Positions 45,795 to 55,310 of a stretch of 64,000 nucleotides of DNA are shown here, piece by piece. The notes below the pieces were generated by a model that saw only the letters and a program-made list of their open reading frames with translations, ran no database searches and was not told where the DNA came from. Source of the DNA: Artemia franciscana (lineage: Eukaryota; Arthropoda; Branchiopoda; Anostraca; Artemiidae); NCBI RefSeq assembly GCF_032884065.1, contig NC_088880.1, positions 23,305,715-23,369,714 of the forward strand, given 5' to 3'. The first letter of the stretch is position 1. Every line of letters begins with the position of its first letter. The position numbers and the translations under genes were made by a program.

Positions 45795-46860
45795 ATACTT
45801 TATAATAATAATGAATAATAATATTTTTATTTTTGCCCGCTCATCCAAAAAAAGCGGAGTAATACAAAAGAAGATAAGGAAAGAACAAAAACACTCAGCA
45901 TCAAAGAACAAAATTAAGAAATAACTTCATCATTCGTACTCGTAGATCTGGTGTAGAGGCAAAAACTCGAATAATTTTTCCTACGCCTTTTTTTTCTGCA
46001 CTTGTTTCAGCAGAAGGCACAATGACAATTGGGCCCACCATATTTTGAGATCTTAGAACAAATGCATTTTGTATCGTAGAGCGGATATCGAAGCAAAAAT
46101 GCTTCGATTTGCAGTATACATATGGGAGTTTTAGTCTGTCAGTTTGTGTGAACCAGTCCCACAGCCACAGCTTGGATACCAATACAATTACGAAAACTCG
46201 ATTTATTTTTGGGACACAGTGCGCGGTAGCGATGCTAGCGGCTGGAGACAGGAAACTGGCAGCACAGTTTAGATACTGATATTGGTATCTAAGCTGTGTA
46301 TGCAACAAAACAAAATTGTGTTCCCATCTATTGCGTTGTTGTACAATCTACACGTCGAAGCGCGGACTTAGAGGAGGCGCCAAGTTCAGAGCTCTGTACC
46401 AAAATCTTATCATGGGCAACATAGGAGTTTTCATAACTGTATAGGTATCTAAGCTGTGTTGTGCCCAAAGCGGAGATACATAAAGCAGGTGAGGGAGAGC
46501 AACCACTGCATAAAGCTTTGCAAGAATCTTCCTGTTTAAGCTAAATTTCAGAGAGACAAACTTCCCGTAACTTAAACGAATACTCTTGGTAATTTTCTCG
46601 ATTATTAGTAAACGGGAACATCTGACATCATGACCGTACGTTATTCCCAGGTATTTCATGGTATTTCCAGGGATAATTTTCATTTGTTCAACCGTTACAT
46701 ATGTAGGACCACTGCTTTTCTACTTGCTTGCCGAGGAACAAAATTCAACAAACTCCGTCTTTAGTGCGTTGACCCTTAGACCGATACTTTTATAATCAGT
46801 GATCAGGTGGTCAATATTTTCTTGTAGAGAAAATAGTTTATGTCAAGCACAAGGATGTAT
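45795..46860 (-). pseudogene. LINE-2 fragment (minus): RT thumb to 3' end
   Basis: On the minus strand from 46,860: KLFSLQENIDHLITDYKSIG, LRVNALKTEFVEFC, a TAG stop, then from 46,683 MKIIPGNTMKYLGITYG, RKILAKLYAVVALPHLLYV, SPLWA. The order NxxKTE ... YLGI ... LYxxxALPHLLY is typical of the RT thumb region of CR1/Jockey-type LINEs. The frame 46,165-45,901 ends LFLNFVL and is followed by a 3' tail of TTA repeats (45,826-45,801). The element is truncated just after where the catalytic YADD would lie and is broken by MITE sequences at 46,166-46,298 and about 46,445. Confidence 0.7.
46166..46298. mobile_element. CACAGCTT-type MITE, second copy (compound)
   Basis: Starts CACAGCTTGGATACCAATAC and ends ATTGGTATCTAAGCTGTG, the same ends as the 65-bp element at 6586. 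Inside, 46,263-46,298 is itself a 36-bp hairpin with those ends. I found no target duplication. A further 15-bp end (GGTATCTAAGCTGTG) sits at about 46,444-46,458. Confidence 0.6.
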
Positions 46861-46957
46861 CCATGTTTTTTTTTAGGGAGTTACTTTTCTCAGGGGTAGG
46901 GGAGACGTAAAAAATTAGAAAAAATTTCTAGGGGTGTGGTTCAAACCCAACCCCCCC

Positions 46958-47055
46958 CGGTAAAATTATAGCAGTTTATATAACTGGCTTACCAATAAAG
47001 TGAATATACCACTCAATGCCTTTTCTTTATGTTCTTTACGAATGTAATAATGTAG
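46958..47055 (-). repeat. Family E copy (minus)
   Basis: Reverse complement of the GTAAAGAACATAAAxAAGGCAT ... GGTAAGCCAGTTAT segment also seen at 47,200, 59,110 and 59,660. Confidence 0.6.
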
Positions 47056-47159
47056 AACTGAAAAAATGTAGCATTATTTTTTCGAAAACGATGGAAAAGA
47101 TGGCGCTGAGAAAACGTAGTATTATTTTGTGGAAAACGAGCGATCAGTCATACTTTAAT

Positions 47160-47361
47160 TGAAAATTTGTCAATTTTAAAAGCTCAAGCAGTGATGAAAT
47201 TTGATTTTGCGCTAAAAAGTGATTATTATATTTATAAAGAACATAAAAAAGGCATCAAGTGGTATGTTCAATTTATTGGTAAGTTAGTTCAGTTACATGA
47301 CCTATCATTATTTTTTGAAAATTCGTCATTTCTAAGAACTCAAAAAGTGCTTAAATTTGAA
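47160..47361 (+). repeat. Family E copy (plus), interrupted by family A
   Basis: Runs from TTGTCAATTTTAAAAGCTCA to GTGCTTAAATTTGAA. The copy near 59,625-59,645 continues past TTAAATTTGAA with CTTAAG, while here TCAAACAG (family A) follows. A 70-residue frame here is repeat-derived. Confidence 0.65.
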
Positions 47362-48975
47362 TCAAACAGTTCGTGGTAACGAACTGTAGTAAGGAGCGAC
47401 CCGGCTCAATAGAAACCAAAACTCTAAAAAATGGAATTTTGATATCAATAGCTACATCAAAAGGATCGCATTTTAATGCTGATTTTAAATATATAAGTTT
47501 CATCAAGTTTAGTCTTACCCATCAAGACTTACGAGCCTGAGAAAATTTGCCTTATTTAAGAAAATAGGGGGAAACACCCCCTAAAAGTCGTAGAGTCTTA
47601 ACGAAAATGACACCATCAGATTCAGCGTATCAGAGAACCCTACCGTAGAAGTGTCAAGCTCCTATCTACAAAAATATGGAATTTTGTATTTTTTGCCAAA
47701 ATCACGGGTGCGTGTTTATTTGTTTGTTTTTTTTGTTTTTTTTTTTCTTTTTCCCAGGGGTCATCGTATCGACCAATTGGTCCTAGATTGTTGCAAGAGG
47801 GCTCATTCTAACGGAAATGAAAAGTTCTAGTGCCCTTTTTAAGTGACCAAAAAAAATGGAGGGCATCTAGGCCCCCTCCCACGCTCATTTTTTCCCAATG
47901 TCAACGGATCAAGATTTTGAGATATCCATTTTGTTCAGCATAGTCGAAAACCATAATAACTATATATTTGGGCATGATTTACTCCCCCACATTCCCTGGG
48001 GGAGGGGCTGCAAGTTACAAACTTTGACCAGTGTTTACATATAGTAATGGTTATTGGGAAGTGTCCAGACGTATTCAGGGGGATTTTGTTTTGTTTGGGG
48101 GTGGGGCTGAGGGGAGAGGGCTATGTTGGAGGATCTCTCCTTGGAGGAATCTGTCATGGGGGAAGAAAAATTCAATGAAAAGGGCGCAGGATTTTCTAGC
48201 ATTACTATAAGAAAACAATGAAAAATAAACATGAAAAGTTTTTTTCAAATGAAAGGAAGGAGTAGCATTGAAACTTTAAAACAAACAGAGATTATTATGC
48301 CTATGAGGGGTTCTAAAAATACTTTAGCATAAAGAGCGAGGTATTTAGGAGGAGATAAATAACTCGCTCTTTATGCTAAAGTATTTTTAGTAATTTCAAC
48401 TATTTATTCTACGGCCTTTCTCATTCAGGGGTCATTCTTAAAGAATTGGGACAAAACTTACGATTTAGTGTAAAGAGTGAGGCATTAACGAGGGTACAAA
48501 CCACCTCGTTTACATAATAAAAATATAAGATTATGAAAGTTTGTTACGTAAGTTAATTCTTAAGTTACGTATAATTTTTACTAATAAAAACATTCGTTAA
48601 AAATTAAAAGTTCTAGTTGCCTTTTTAGTAACTGAAAAATTTGAGGGCAACTAGACCTCCTTTTCCACCCCTTATTTCTCAAAATCGTCTGATAAAAACT
48701 AAGAGAAAGCCATTTAGCCAAAAAAGAATTAATATACAAATTTCATTTTAATAATTTATGTGCGGAGAGCCAAAACCAAACACGCATTAATTCAAAAACG
48801 TTCAGAAGTTACATAAAAAAAACTAATTTTTTTAGCTGAAAGTAAGGAGCGACATTAAAACTTAAAACGAACAGAAATGACTCTGTATATGAAATGGGTT
48901 GTCCCCTCCGCAATACCTCGCTCTTTACGCTAAAGTTTACTCTTTGCCACAATTCTACTTTTTAAAACAATTAAA
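47362..48975 (+). repeat. Composite family A + B copy (plus)
   Basis: Best preserved composite. The left end TCAAACAG with the intact hairpin is at 47,362. A runs to about 48,215, then B to the CTCGCTCTTTACGCTAAAG half hairpin at 48,915-48,945. Contains a small inverted duplication at 48,315-48,395. No coding capacity. Confidence 0.85.
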
Positions 48976-48979
48976 AGCT

Positions 48980-49167
48980 TAACGGGAAAAATTGGAGGGT
49001 ACCTAGACCCCCTCCCACGCTAATTATTTTCTGAAAGTCAACGGATCAAAATTCTGAGATAGCCATTTTATTCAGCGTAGTCGAAAAACCTTATAACTAT
49101 GTCCTTGGGGACGACTTACTCCCCCACAGTCCCCGTGGGACGAGCAACAAGTTACACACTTTGACCT
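48980..49167 (+). repeat. Family A right-part fragment
   Basis: Short piece from AAAATTGGAGGGTACCTAGA to ACTTTGACCTG, cut by the next family A left end. Confidence 0.7.
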
Positions 49168-49168
49168 G

Positions 49169-50345
49169 TCAAACAGTTCGTGGTAACGAACTGTAGTAAG
49201 GAGCGACCCAGCTCAATAGAAACCAAAACTCTAAAAAATTGAATTTTGATATCAATAGCTACATCAAAAGAATCGCATTTCAATGCTGATTTTAAATATA
49301 CAAGTTTCATCAAGTTTAGTCTTACCCATCAAAAGTTACGAGCCTGAGAGAATTTGCATCATTTAAGAAAATAGGGAGAAACACCCCCTAAAAGTCGTAG
49401 AGTCTTAACGAAAATGACACTATCAGATTCAGCGTATCAGAGAACCCTACTGTAGAAGTTTCAAGCTCCTATCTACAAAAATGTGGAATTTTGTATTTTT
49501 TGCCAGAAGACAAATCACGGGTGCGTGTTTATTTGTTTGTTTGTTGTTTTTTTTTTCCAGGGGTCATCGTATCGACCAAGTGGTCCTAGAATGTCGCAAG
49601 AGGGCTCATTCTAACGGAAATGAAAAGTTCTAGTGCCCTTTTTAGGTGACCAAAAAAATTGGAGGGCACCTAGGCCCCCTTCCACGCTCATTTTTTTCCC
49701 AAAGTCAACAAATCAAAATTTTGAGATAGCCATTTTGTTTTGCATAGTCGAAAACCATAATAAGTATGTCTTTGGGGATGACTTACTCCCCCACAATCCC
49801 TGGGGGAGGGGCTGAAAGTTACAAACTTTGACCAGTGTTTACATATAGTAATGGTTATTGGAAAGTGTACAGACGTTTTCAGGGGGATTTTATTTTATTT
49901 GGGGGTGGGGCTGAGGGGAGAGGGCTATGTTGGAGGATCTTTCCTTGGATGAATCTGTCATGGGGAAAGAAAAATTCAAAGAAAAAGGGCGCAGGATTTT
50001 CTAGCATTACTATAAGAAAACAATGAAAAACAAACATGAAAACGTTTTTTTTCAAATGAAAGGAAGGAGTAGCATTGAAACTTAAAACGAACAGAGATTA
50101 TTACGCATATGAGGGGTTCTAAAAATACTTTAGCATAAAGAGCGAGGCATTTAGGAGGAGATAAATACCATGCTCTTTATGCTAAAGTATTTTTAGTAAT
50201 TTCAACTATTTATTCTACGGCCTTTCGGATTCAGGGGTGATTCTTAAAGAATTGGGAAAAAACATACGATTTAGTGTTAAGAGCGAGGTATTAACGAGGG
50301 TACAAACCCCCTCGTATACATAATAAAAATATAAGATTATGAAAG
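49169..50345 (+). repeat. Composite family A + B copy (plus), tandem duplicate
   Basis: Collinear with 47,362-48,540 at an offset of 1,807 bp and very similar throughout, including the small inverted duplication (50,118-50,200). Truncated in B at 50,345 by a TTAATTAA microsatellite. Confidence 0.85.
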
Positions 50346-50425
50346 TTTGTTTATTAATTAATTAATTAGTTTATTAATTTATAATACAAATAGTTTATTT
50401 GTTTATTAATTAATTAATTAATTAA
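50346..50425. repeat. TTAATTAA-rich microsatellite
   Basis: Imperfect TTAA/TTAATTAA repeats at the right end of the truncated composite. Confidence 0.7.
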
Positions 50426-50537
50426 AAGTATCATTTCCGACACAATACTTAGTTAATTTTGTTTATATCAATAATATGATGCGTAAGATCAAATAAATGC
50501 TCTAAACAGTGGCATAGCTAAGAAGAAGCGGACCGCC

Positions 50538-50858
50538 TTGAGCATCACTTTGCAGGGGGTAGCTCAGAGGGAAGAGAACAATAAGAGCGGAGGGTCACTC
50601 CCTAAGTGTATTATTACCATGGAAGGTCCAGCTCCGATTCGTGAAAACATCGAAACGACCGTCATAAATATTGTGGATTCAGAAGTTGATATTGTTGAAA
50701 CCAAAGTTGAATCTACTACTGTGGAATCATCAAACTCTTTTGACCAAGTTTTGTTACAAAAAATGGCTTATTTACTTAGGACAATGGTCTATGAAGATTA
50801 TTTTGTAACTTTATGGAGCAAGTTAGAAATTAGGGAGAAATTTAAATGCCCAAAGTAA
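50538..50858 (+). CDS. Unrecognised 106-residue frame, low confidence
   Basis: The frame starts MSITLQGVAQ and is rich in E, V, T and I in the middle (residues about 35-70), ending KLEIREKFKCPK. I recognise no domain, signal peptide or membrane segment. It lies in a repeat-poor island next to the SVWC-like gene but on the opposite strand. An internal ATG (MEGPAPI) could also start it. It may be chance or an exon of an unknown gene. Confidence 0.2.
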   Translation: MSITLQGVAQREENNKSGGSLPKCIITMEGPAPIRENIETTVINIVDSEVDIVETKVESTTVESSNSFDQVLLQKMAYLLRTMVYEDYFVTLWSKLEIREKFKCPK

Positions 50859-51211
50859 AAGCTTATGTGCCTATGTGTTTCCAGCTATGCGTGCTTCCAA
50901 GCATTTAATATATTTATTTTTCCAAAAAAGATTATAAAGGGTGTCACAATAGCTTATTGTATGCAGTGGTGCCAATTCACGAAAACGTCAGGGATAAGTA
51001 ATTTTTTTCAATTTCTTAAACAAAAGTTTCCGTCAGTATTTGTCAATTCATTTTTAGAAACTTCGATTCTTTTGTATCCATGGGTGTGAGTAATCTAGTT
51101 GAAAAGAAAATTCAGAATGAGAGCAGAAAGTAAAAGATCTCAAAACAGAGAATCAAAAAAGGAAAGGAGGTAGAAAAAACAAATATTTGGGAAGAAAAGG
51201 CCAAAACTTAC

Positions 51212-51356
51212 GAAGCTATATACAACAAAAGTTCATTCGAATTTTGATTTCTTCGATCGCATGTAATTTGCTCACAATCTCCGGATGTCCATGCTCCACC
51301 TGGTGATAAAAAAATGTCTTCGCCCATGTAGTTCATGTAGCATTTTCCGGGGTGAT
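51212..51356 (-). CDS. SVWC (Vago-like) secreted peptide, exon 2
   Basis: Minus-strand exon bounded by an acceptor TTTATCTTTAG (just above 51,356) and a donor GTAAGT (51,211-51,206). In phase with exon 1 the junction codon is Asp. The exon then reads HPGKCYMNYMGED, IFLSPGGAWTSGDCEQITC and ends NELLLYIAS if read on. HPGKC, a following SPGxxW/xxGxCxxxxC segment and a hydrophobic LLYI match the first half of the single-domain von Willebrand factor C (SVWC) family of arthropods, which has eight cysteines. Only the first three are here, so a further exon with CG ... GC ... PxCC ... C is expected. I did not find it down to 50,350. Reading straight on meets TAA at once (YIAS-stop), which would leave half a domain. 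SVWC proteins such as Vago are secreted and induced by infection or nutrition, a role inferred only from family. Confidence 0.7.
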
Positions 51357-53109
51357 CTAAAGATAAACATATATCTTAGGTAAAATGACTAAGAATCTTG
51401 GGGAGTGGGGTGTTTCAGCAGATTCTTTTTAGGATTGGGTGGAGTATAAAACCCCAAAAAGATATTGTCATAATTCATTTTGCTTTAATTTAGCTTAAAC
51501 TAAAGTGTGCGTAGGCATGAAAATCCCAATCTAACGCAGTAGCATCAGGTAAGTTAAGAGGAACGTGTTTCTTATAATATTACTTTTGTCCTGGTCACTT
51601 TGTTTTAAAGCAAAGGTACTAGAAACATACTTCCATATTTATTTGACTAGAAGAGAAGGACAGATTAAACCTTATTAAAGCCAGAAGCATGGAAAAATTT
51701 TAAACCGGCATAACTGGAAAGAGTTGGCCACGTGTCCTCTCCAAACCACCCGCTTTTCCCCGTCTTAACTCCTTAGCAGAAAGATAAGCATGTCACACCT
51801 TATTTAAATCAGAATCGTGCAACGATATGTCGTATCAAATAAACGTCGAATTATATTTCAAAAAGCCAGCTTACCATTTGCTCATGCTGGAAGAAAGTAA
51901 ATGTTTAAATCTAATGCAATGGTTTTCAATATCAGTTCAGTTGCATACACAACTTGTCCGACCAAATAGACTTTTTTATTTATGCGTGCTTTACAAGTTT
52001 GAAATGTATCCCAAGAAGACGGTGATCTGTTTTTTGAAAAAGTCAGTATACCTTTTACGCATGTTGGAAGAATACCTTGTGTTTGTTCAGCTATCGGCCA
52101 AGTAGGTTATCTTAAAAAGTTAAACTCTGTCATAAAAAAGTCACATTTATGAACTTGACGTTATAAACCACTATTTTCCTTTAATTATATACCTTTGATG
52201 TCTTTCAAAATACCTGGGGGGAGGTAACTACTGCCCTACATCCACAGTAATTTACAACCCCCTGCTATACTTGACTATTCAGGAACCAATGTTTGTCTAC
52301 CCGTGTTGGAAAAGCCATCGCTGTTAGGTGATTACTTTGGAACTGGCAGTTATTTCCCAAATATTTGTCGTCGTGCATTATCTTCCATACCTGACAAACT
52401 CCTCGTAATATTTCAGAAAGAACTTTGATTTTCAGGGAGATTACATAGAAGAGCATAGGTTTCGGAGAGACAAATTTTCTCCCGGGGATTACTGAAGGAT
52501 TGAGGGATTATTGTCGACAAAATTTGCGAATGCTACCGCTATCAAAGACCAGTGTTCAAAACAAGGAATGCGTTCATGCAGGCCAATATTACTTATCTGA
52601 CAAGCCCGATTGCTTATCCTAAGCGCTTCACAAGACGTAAATGACGTCAGAGGCTAGGAGGATAACTATTTGAAACGTTGAGAATTGTTATCGGATATTT
52701 TGCATCGGCTAACCCCAGAAAATGCGGGATAAGTGACGGCACACGTGATTTAAAAAAAATATTTTCTTAAAGGAAAGAATATACAGAGTACAATTTTATT
52801 CAGACAAAAAAGGGACAGTAATGATAAAATATGGCACACCTTAAGAGATTTGTATATAAGCTGTGTTTAGAGTAGAGCACACGCAATTGAAGTTTTCATT
52901 CGCCTATTTGGCCATAGCATATCAGCTAACAAGTTGGCGGATAAGTATTTCTTTCTTCTTTGAATTGTTATGGAGACGCTTTTTTATTATCGTCTCATCG
53001 GAATTAAGTTCGAGGGGATAAGTATTTGGAACATCCGGGGAAGTTAGTGTTAAGTAGATAACTGGATGCTTAAAGGTTTTGCTCAATGGAAAAAATAAAT
53101 TAGTCTTAC
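51357..53109 (-). other. Intron 1 of the SVWC-like gene
   Basis: Donor GTAAGA at 53,109-53,104, acceptor AG at 51,358-51,357, length about 1.75 kb. Inside is an imperfect direct repeat (AAAAAGCCAGCTTACCATTTG near 51,860 and AAAAAGTCAGTATACC near 52,037). The minus frame 52,456-52,265 has no recognisable domain but I cannot exclude an unrelated exon. Confidence 0.55.
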
Positions 53110-53206
53110 CTGGATGCACGGCAGCTTCTTGCATTGTTGTCGCAGATTCCGAGGAATCAAAAAGAAAAAATATAATCCAAGTCAAAAGGAAGAACCTCTT
53201 CATCAT
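53110..53206 (-). CDS. SVWC (Vago-like) secreted peptide, exon 1 (signal peptide)
   Basis: Starts at the tandem ATGATG (53,206-53,201), reading MMKRFFLLTWIIFFLFDSSE. It gives a basic n-region, a strongly hydrophobic stretch (residues 5-16) and a likely cleavage after SESA (residue 22), that is, a signal peptide. It continues TTMQEAAVHP and ends CCAG at a consensus donor (CCAG/GTAAGA). The exon leaves one base of the next codon, which exon 2 completes in frame. An upstream in-frame ATG at 53,260 would put MSSLVFVTRFQF before the signal peptide, so the second start is preferred. Without splicing, the frame runs on to 52,922 with no domain, which supports the donor. Confidence 0.65.
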
Positions 53207-53261
53207 TCTGGTTCCCACGGCAACAAACTGGAACCTGGTGACAAATACCAATGAACTCAAG

Positions 53262-53269
53262 CTTATAAG
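53262..53269 (-). promoter_or_regulatory. TATA-like box upstream of SVWC-like gene
   Basis: TTATAAGC on the minus strand, about 58 bp upstream of the preferred start codon. Position only. Confidence 0.3.
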
Positions 53270-54028
53270 TCAGCTGTAAGACAGAGGCAAGATGTACAAC
53301 GTTAATAGCTAATTAAGCATCCTTGAAGATGTGAAACAATTTAAACTTAATTGCACATTCAAGGGGCTATTACCCGCTTAGCCGAAAAGAGTTGGAATTG
53401 CTTATCTGTAATAATTTAGATTATTATCACTACAGAAGTTCAGTGATTTTGTGACTAGTGTCTATACCTGTAATTTGCACCAAAAAGACAAGAGACTTAT
53501 TTATCATTGGATTTACTACAACCAGAATTACAACATTCCTTAGACCTTTTCTTAGAGAACAATCTACACTTGCTTGTAAATAGAAAAATTGCTATGTTTC
53601 CGCATGTTTCTAACACATATTCAACAAACTTTTAACCTGAAAAATTGGAAGGTAAATTTTTGATTTGTATTATAAAATTAAATATGTAATATAAATCACT
53701 TCTTATCTGTTGAACTGTTGGCAGCTCAAACTGTCAACAGTTGTTGAAAGCTGTCTGAACTGTTGACAGCTTTTCTGTTCAGAGTTTCGAACAATTTCTT
53801 GGCGTTTGATTAAATTTTTTCTAAGAAATGAAATGACAAATTAAATATTTCGTGGAAATTTATTACAAAGCTACTAAAGAGATGGGGTTAATTGCAATGA
53901 ATAAACAGCAATGCTGTTCAAGCTGGAAACCGCTTTTCAAACTACACATGATTCTAGATTTACAAAAAAAGCTCTGGTTTCGCAGCACTCTGCCAATTTA
54001 GAGAAATATCAAGAGTCATGAGGCTGAA
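53270..54028. other. Upstream region of SVWC-like gene, no other gene
   Basis: AT-rich and mostly unique. A cluster of CTGTTGACAGC-like words in both orientations lies at 53,708-53,775. No coding frame supported. Confidence 0.45.
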
Positions 54029-54837
54029 TCAAACAGTTCGTGGTAACGCAATGTAGTAAGGAGCGACCCGGCTCAATAGTAAACGAAACTCTAAAAAACG
54101 AAATTTTGATACTAATAGATACATCAAAAGATTTGTATTTTTATGCTGATTTTAAATATATAAGTTTCGTCAAATTTAGTCTTACTAATCAAAAGTTACG
54201 AGCATGAGGAAATTTGCCTTGTTTTGGAAAACAGGGGAAAACATCCCTAAAAGTCATACGATCTTAACGAAATTATACCATCGCATTCAGATCCCATCGC
54301 ATTCAGCGTATCAGAGAACCCTGCTGTATGAGTTTCACGCTCTTATCTACAAGAATATAGAACTTAGTATTTTTTGCCTGAAGAACCGATCACGGGTGTG
54401 TGTTTATTTGTTTGTTTGTTTTTTTCCCAGGGGTGATCGTGTCGACCAAGTGGTCCTAGAATGTCACGAGAGGGCTCATTCTAACGGAAATTTAAATTTC
54501 CAGTGCCTTTTTTAAGTGACCAAAAGGTCGGATGGTACCTAGGCCCCCTCCCACGCTCATTTTTTCCCAAAGTCAATGGATCAAAATTTTGAGATAGCCA
54601 TTTTGTTCAGCATAGTCCAAAAACATAATAACTATGTCTTTGGGGCTGACTTACTGTTTATAGTAGTTATTTACTGTTTTATAAAGTAGAATTGAGAGAA
54701 AGAATCGAACTTTAGCGTAAAGAGTGGGGCATTGAGGAAGGAACAGCCCCTTTCATACACGAAGTACTTTCTGTTCGTTTTAAGTTTTAATGCCGCTCCT
54801 TACTTTCAGTTAAAAAAAAAACTTATTTTTTTTTATT
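54029..54837 (+). repeat. Family A copy (plus) with half hairpin
   Basis: Left end TCAAACAGTTCGTGGTAACG at 54,029. The family then runs to CTTTGGGGCTGACTTACTG and joins the right half of a family B hairpin (AAGAGTGGGGCATTGAGG). Frame 54,204-54,515 is repeat-derived. Confidence 0.8.
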
Positions 54838-55310
54838 TAATCTCAGATATAGAATGAAAGCACATTTGTCGGCTTATGTTAAAAAATTGAACCAAAAGAG
54901 TGCAGAAAAATAAGATACAAAAAACCTTGACAGGAAACATAGGCTTAAGTAGCCTTGAGCGATGCCACTGATGCAATATAATGTAGAACCCGTAGTTTAA
55001 TTTTGAACTTAAACTCTTTTTTTTATTATCATGGTTAATCTATATTTCATTAAGAAAAGCAACTATACAGGTAACTTTATCTAAAGTAAAATCCAATTTT
55101 CATCAATTCGATTTCATAGATAAGTTGAATTTTAGACATTGGATTCTAGATGTGAGCTACAGGTGAGTAAGGTGCGCACTTCTCTCGTACTGATTGGGGT
55201 TGTCAAGTACTTAAATGTGTCCTCTGAATATCCAAAAATGTCTCATCCTTAGCTATAATGTGTCCATCTTGAAATACCAAAAACTAGAGATTATTACTTT
55301 ACCAGTTGTA
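54838..55310 (+). repeat. Duplicate of 44,400-44,865
   Basis: Collinear and similar along its length, including the family C scrap. Followed in both places by a family A left end. Confidence 0.8.

Noticed and set aside
47362-50050. Family A as a classical non-autonomous Helitron ending at CTAG (TTTTCTAG near 48,200 and 49,998)
   Set aside because: Sequence after CTAG is also conserved between copies, so it is not a 3' end, and no hairpin precedes it. Only the TC left end fits.
50556-50590. TAGCTCAGAGGGAAGAG resembling a tRNA A box
   Set aside because: No B box or cloverleaf follows. Too weak to call a tRNA or SINE.
52265-52456. 63-residue minus-strand frame in the SVWC-like intron
   Set aside because: No recognised domain and no convincing acceptor/donor pair in phase with exons 1 and 2.
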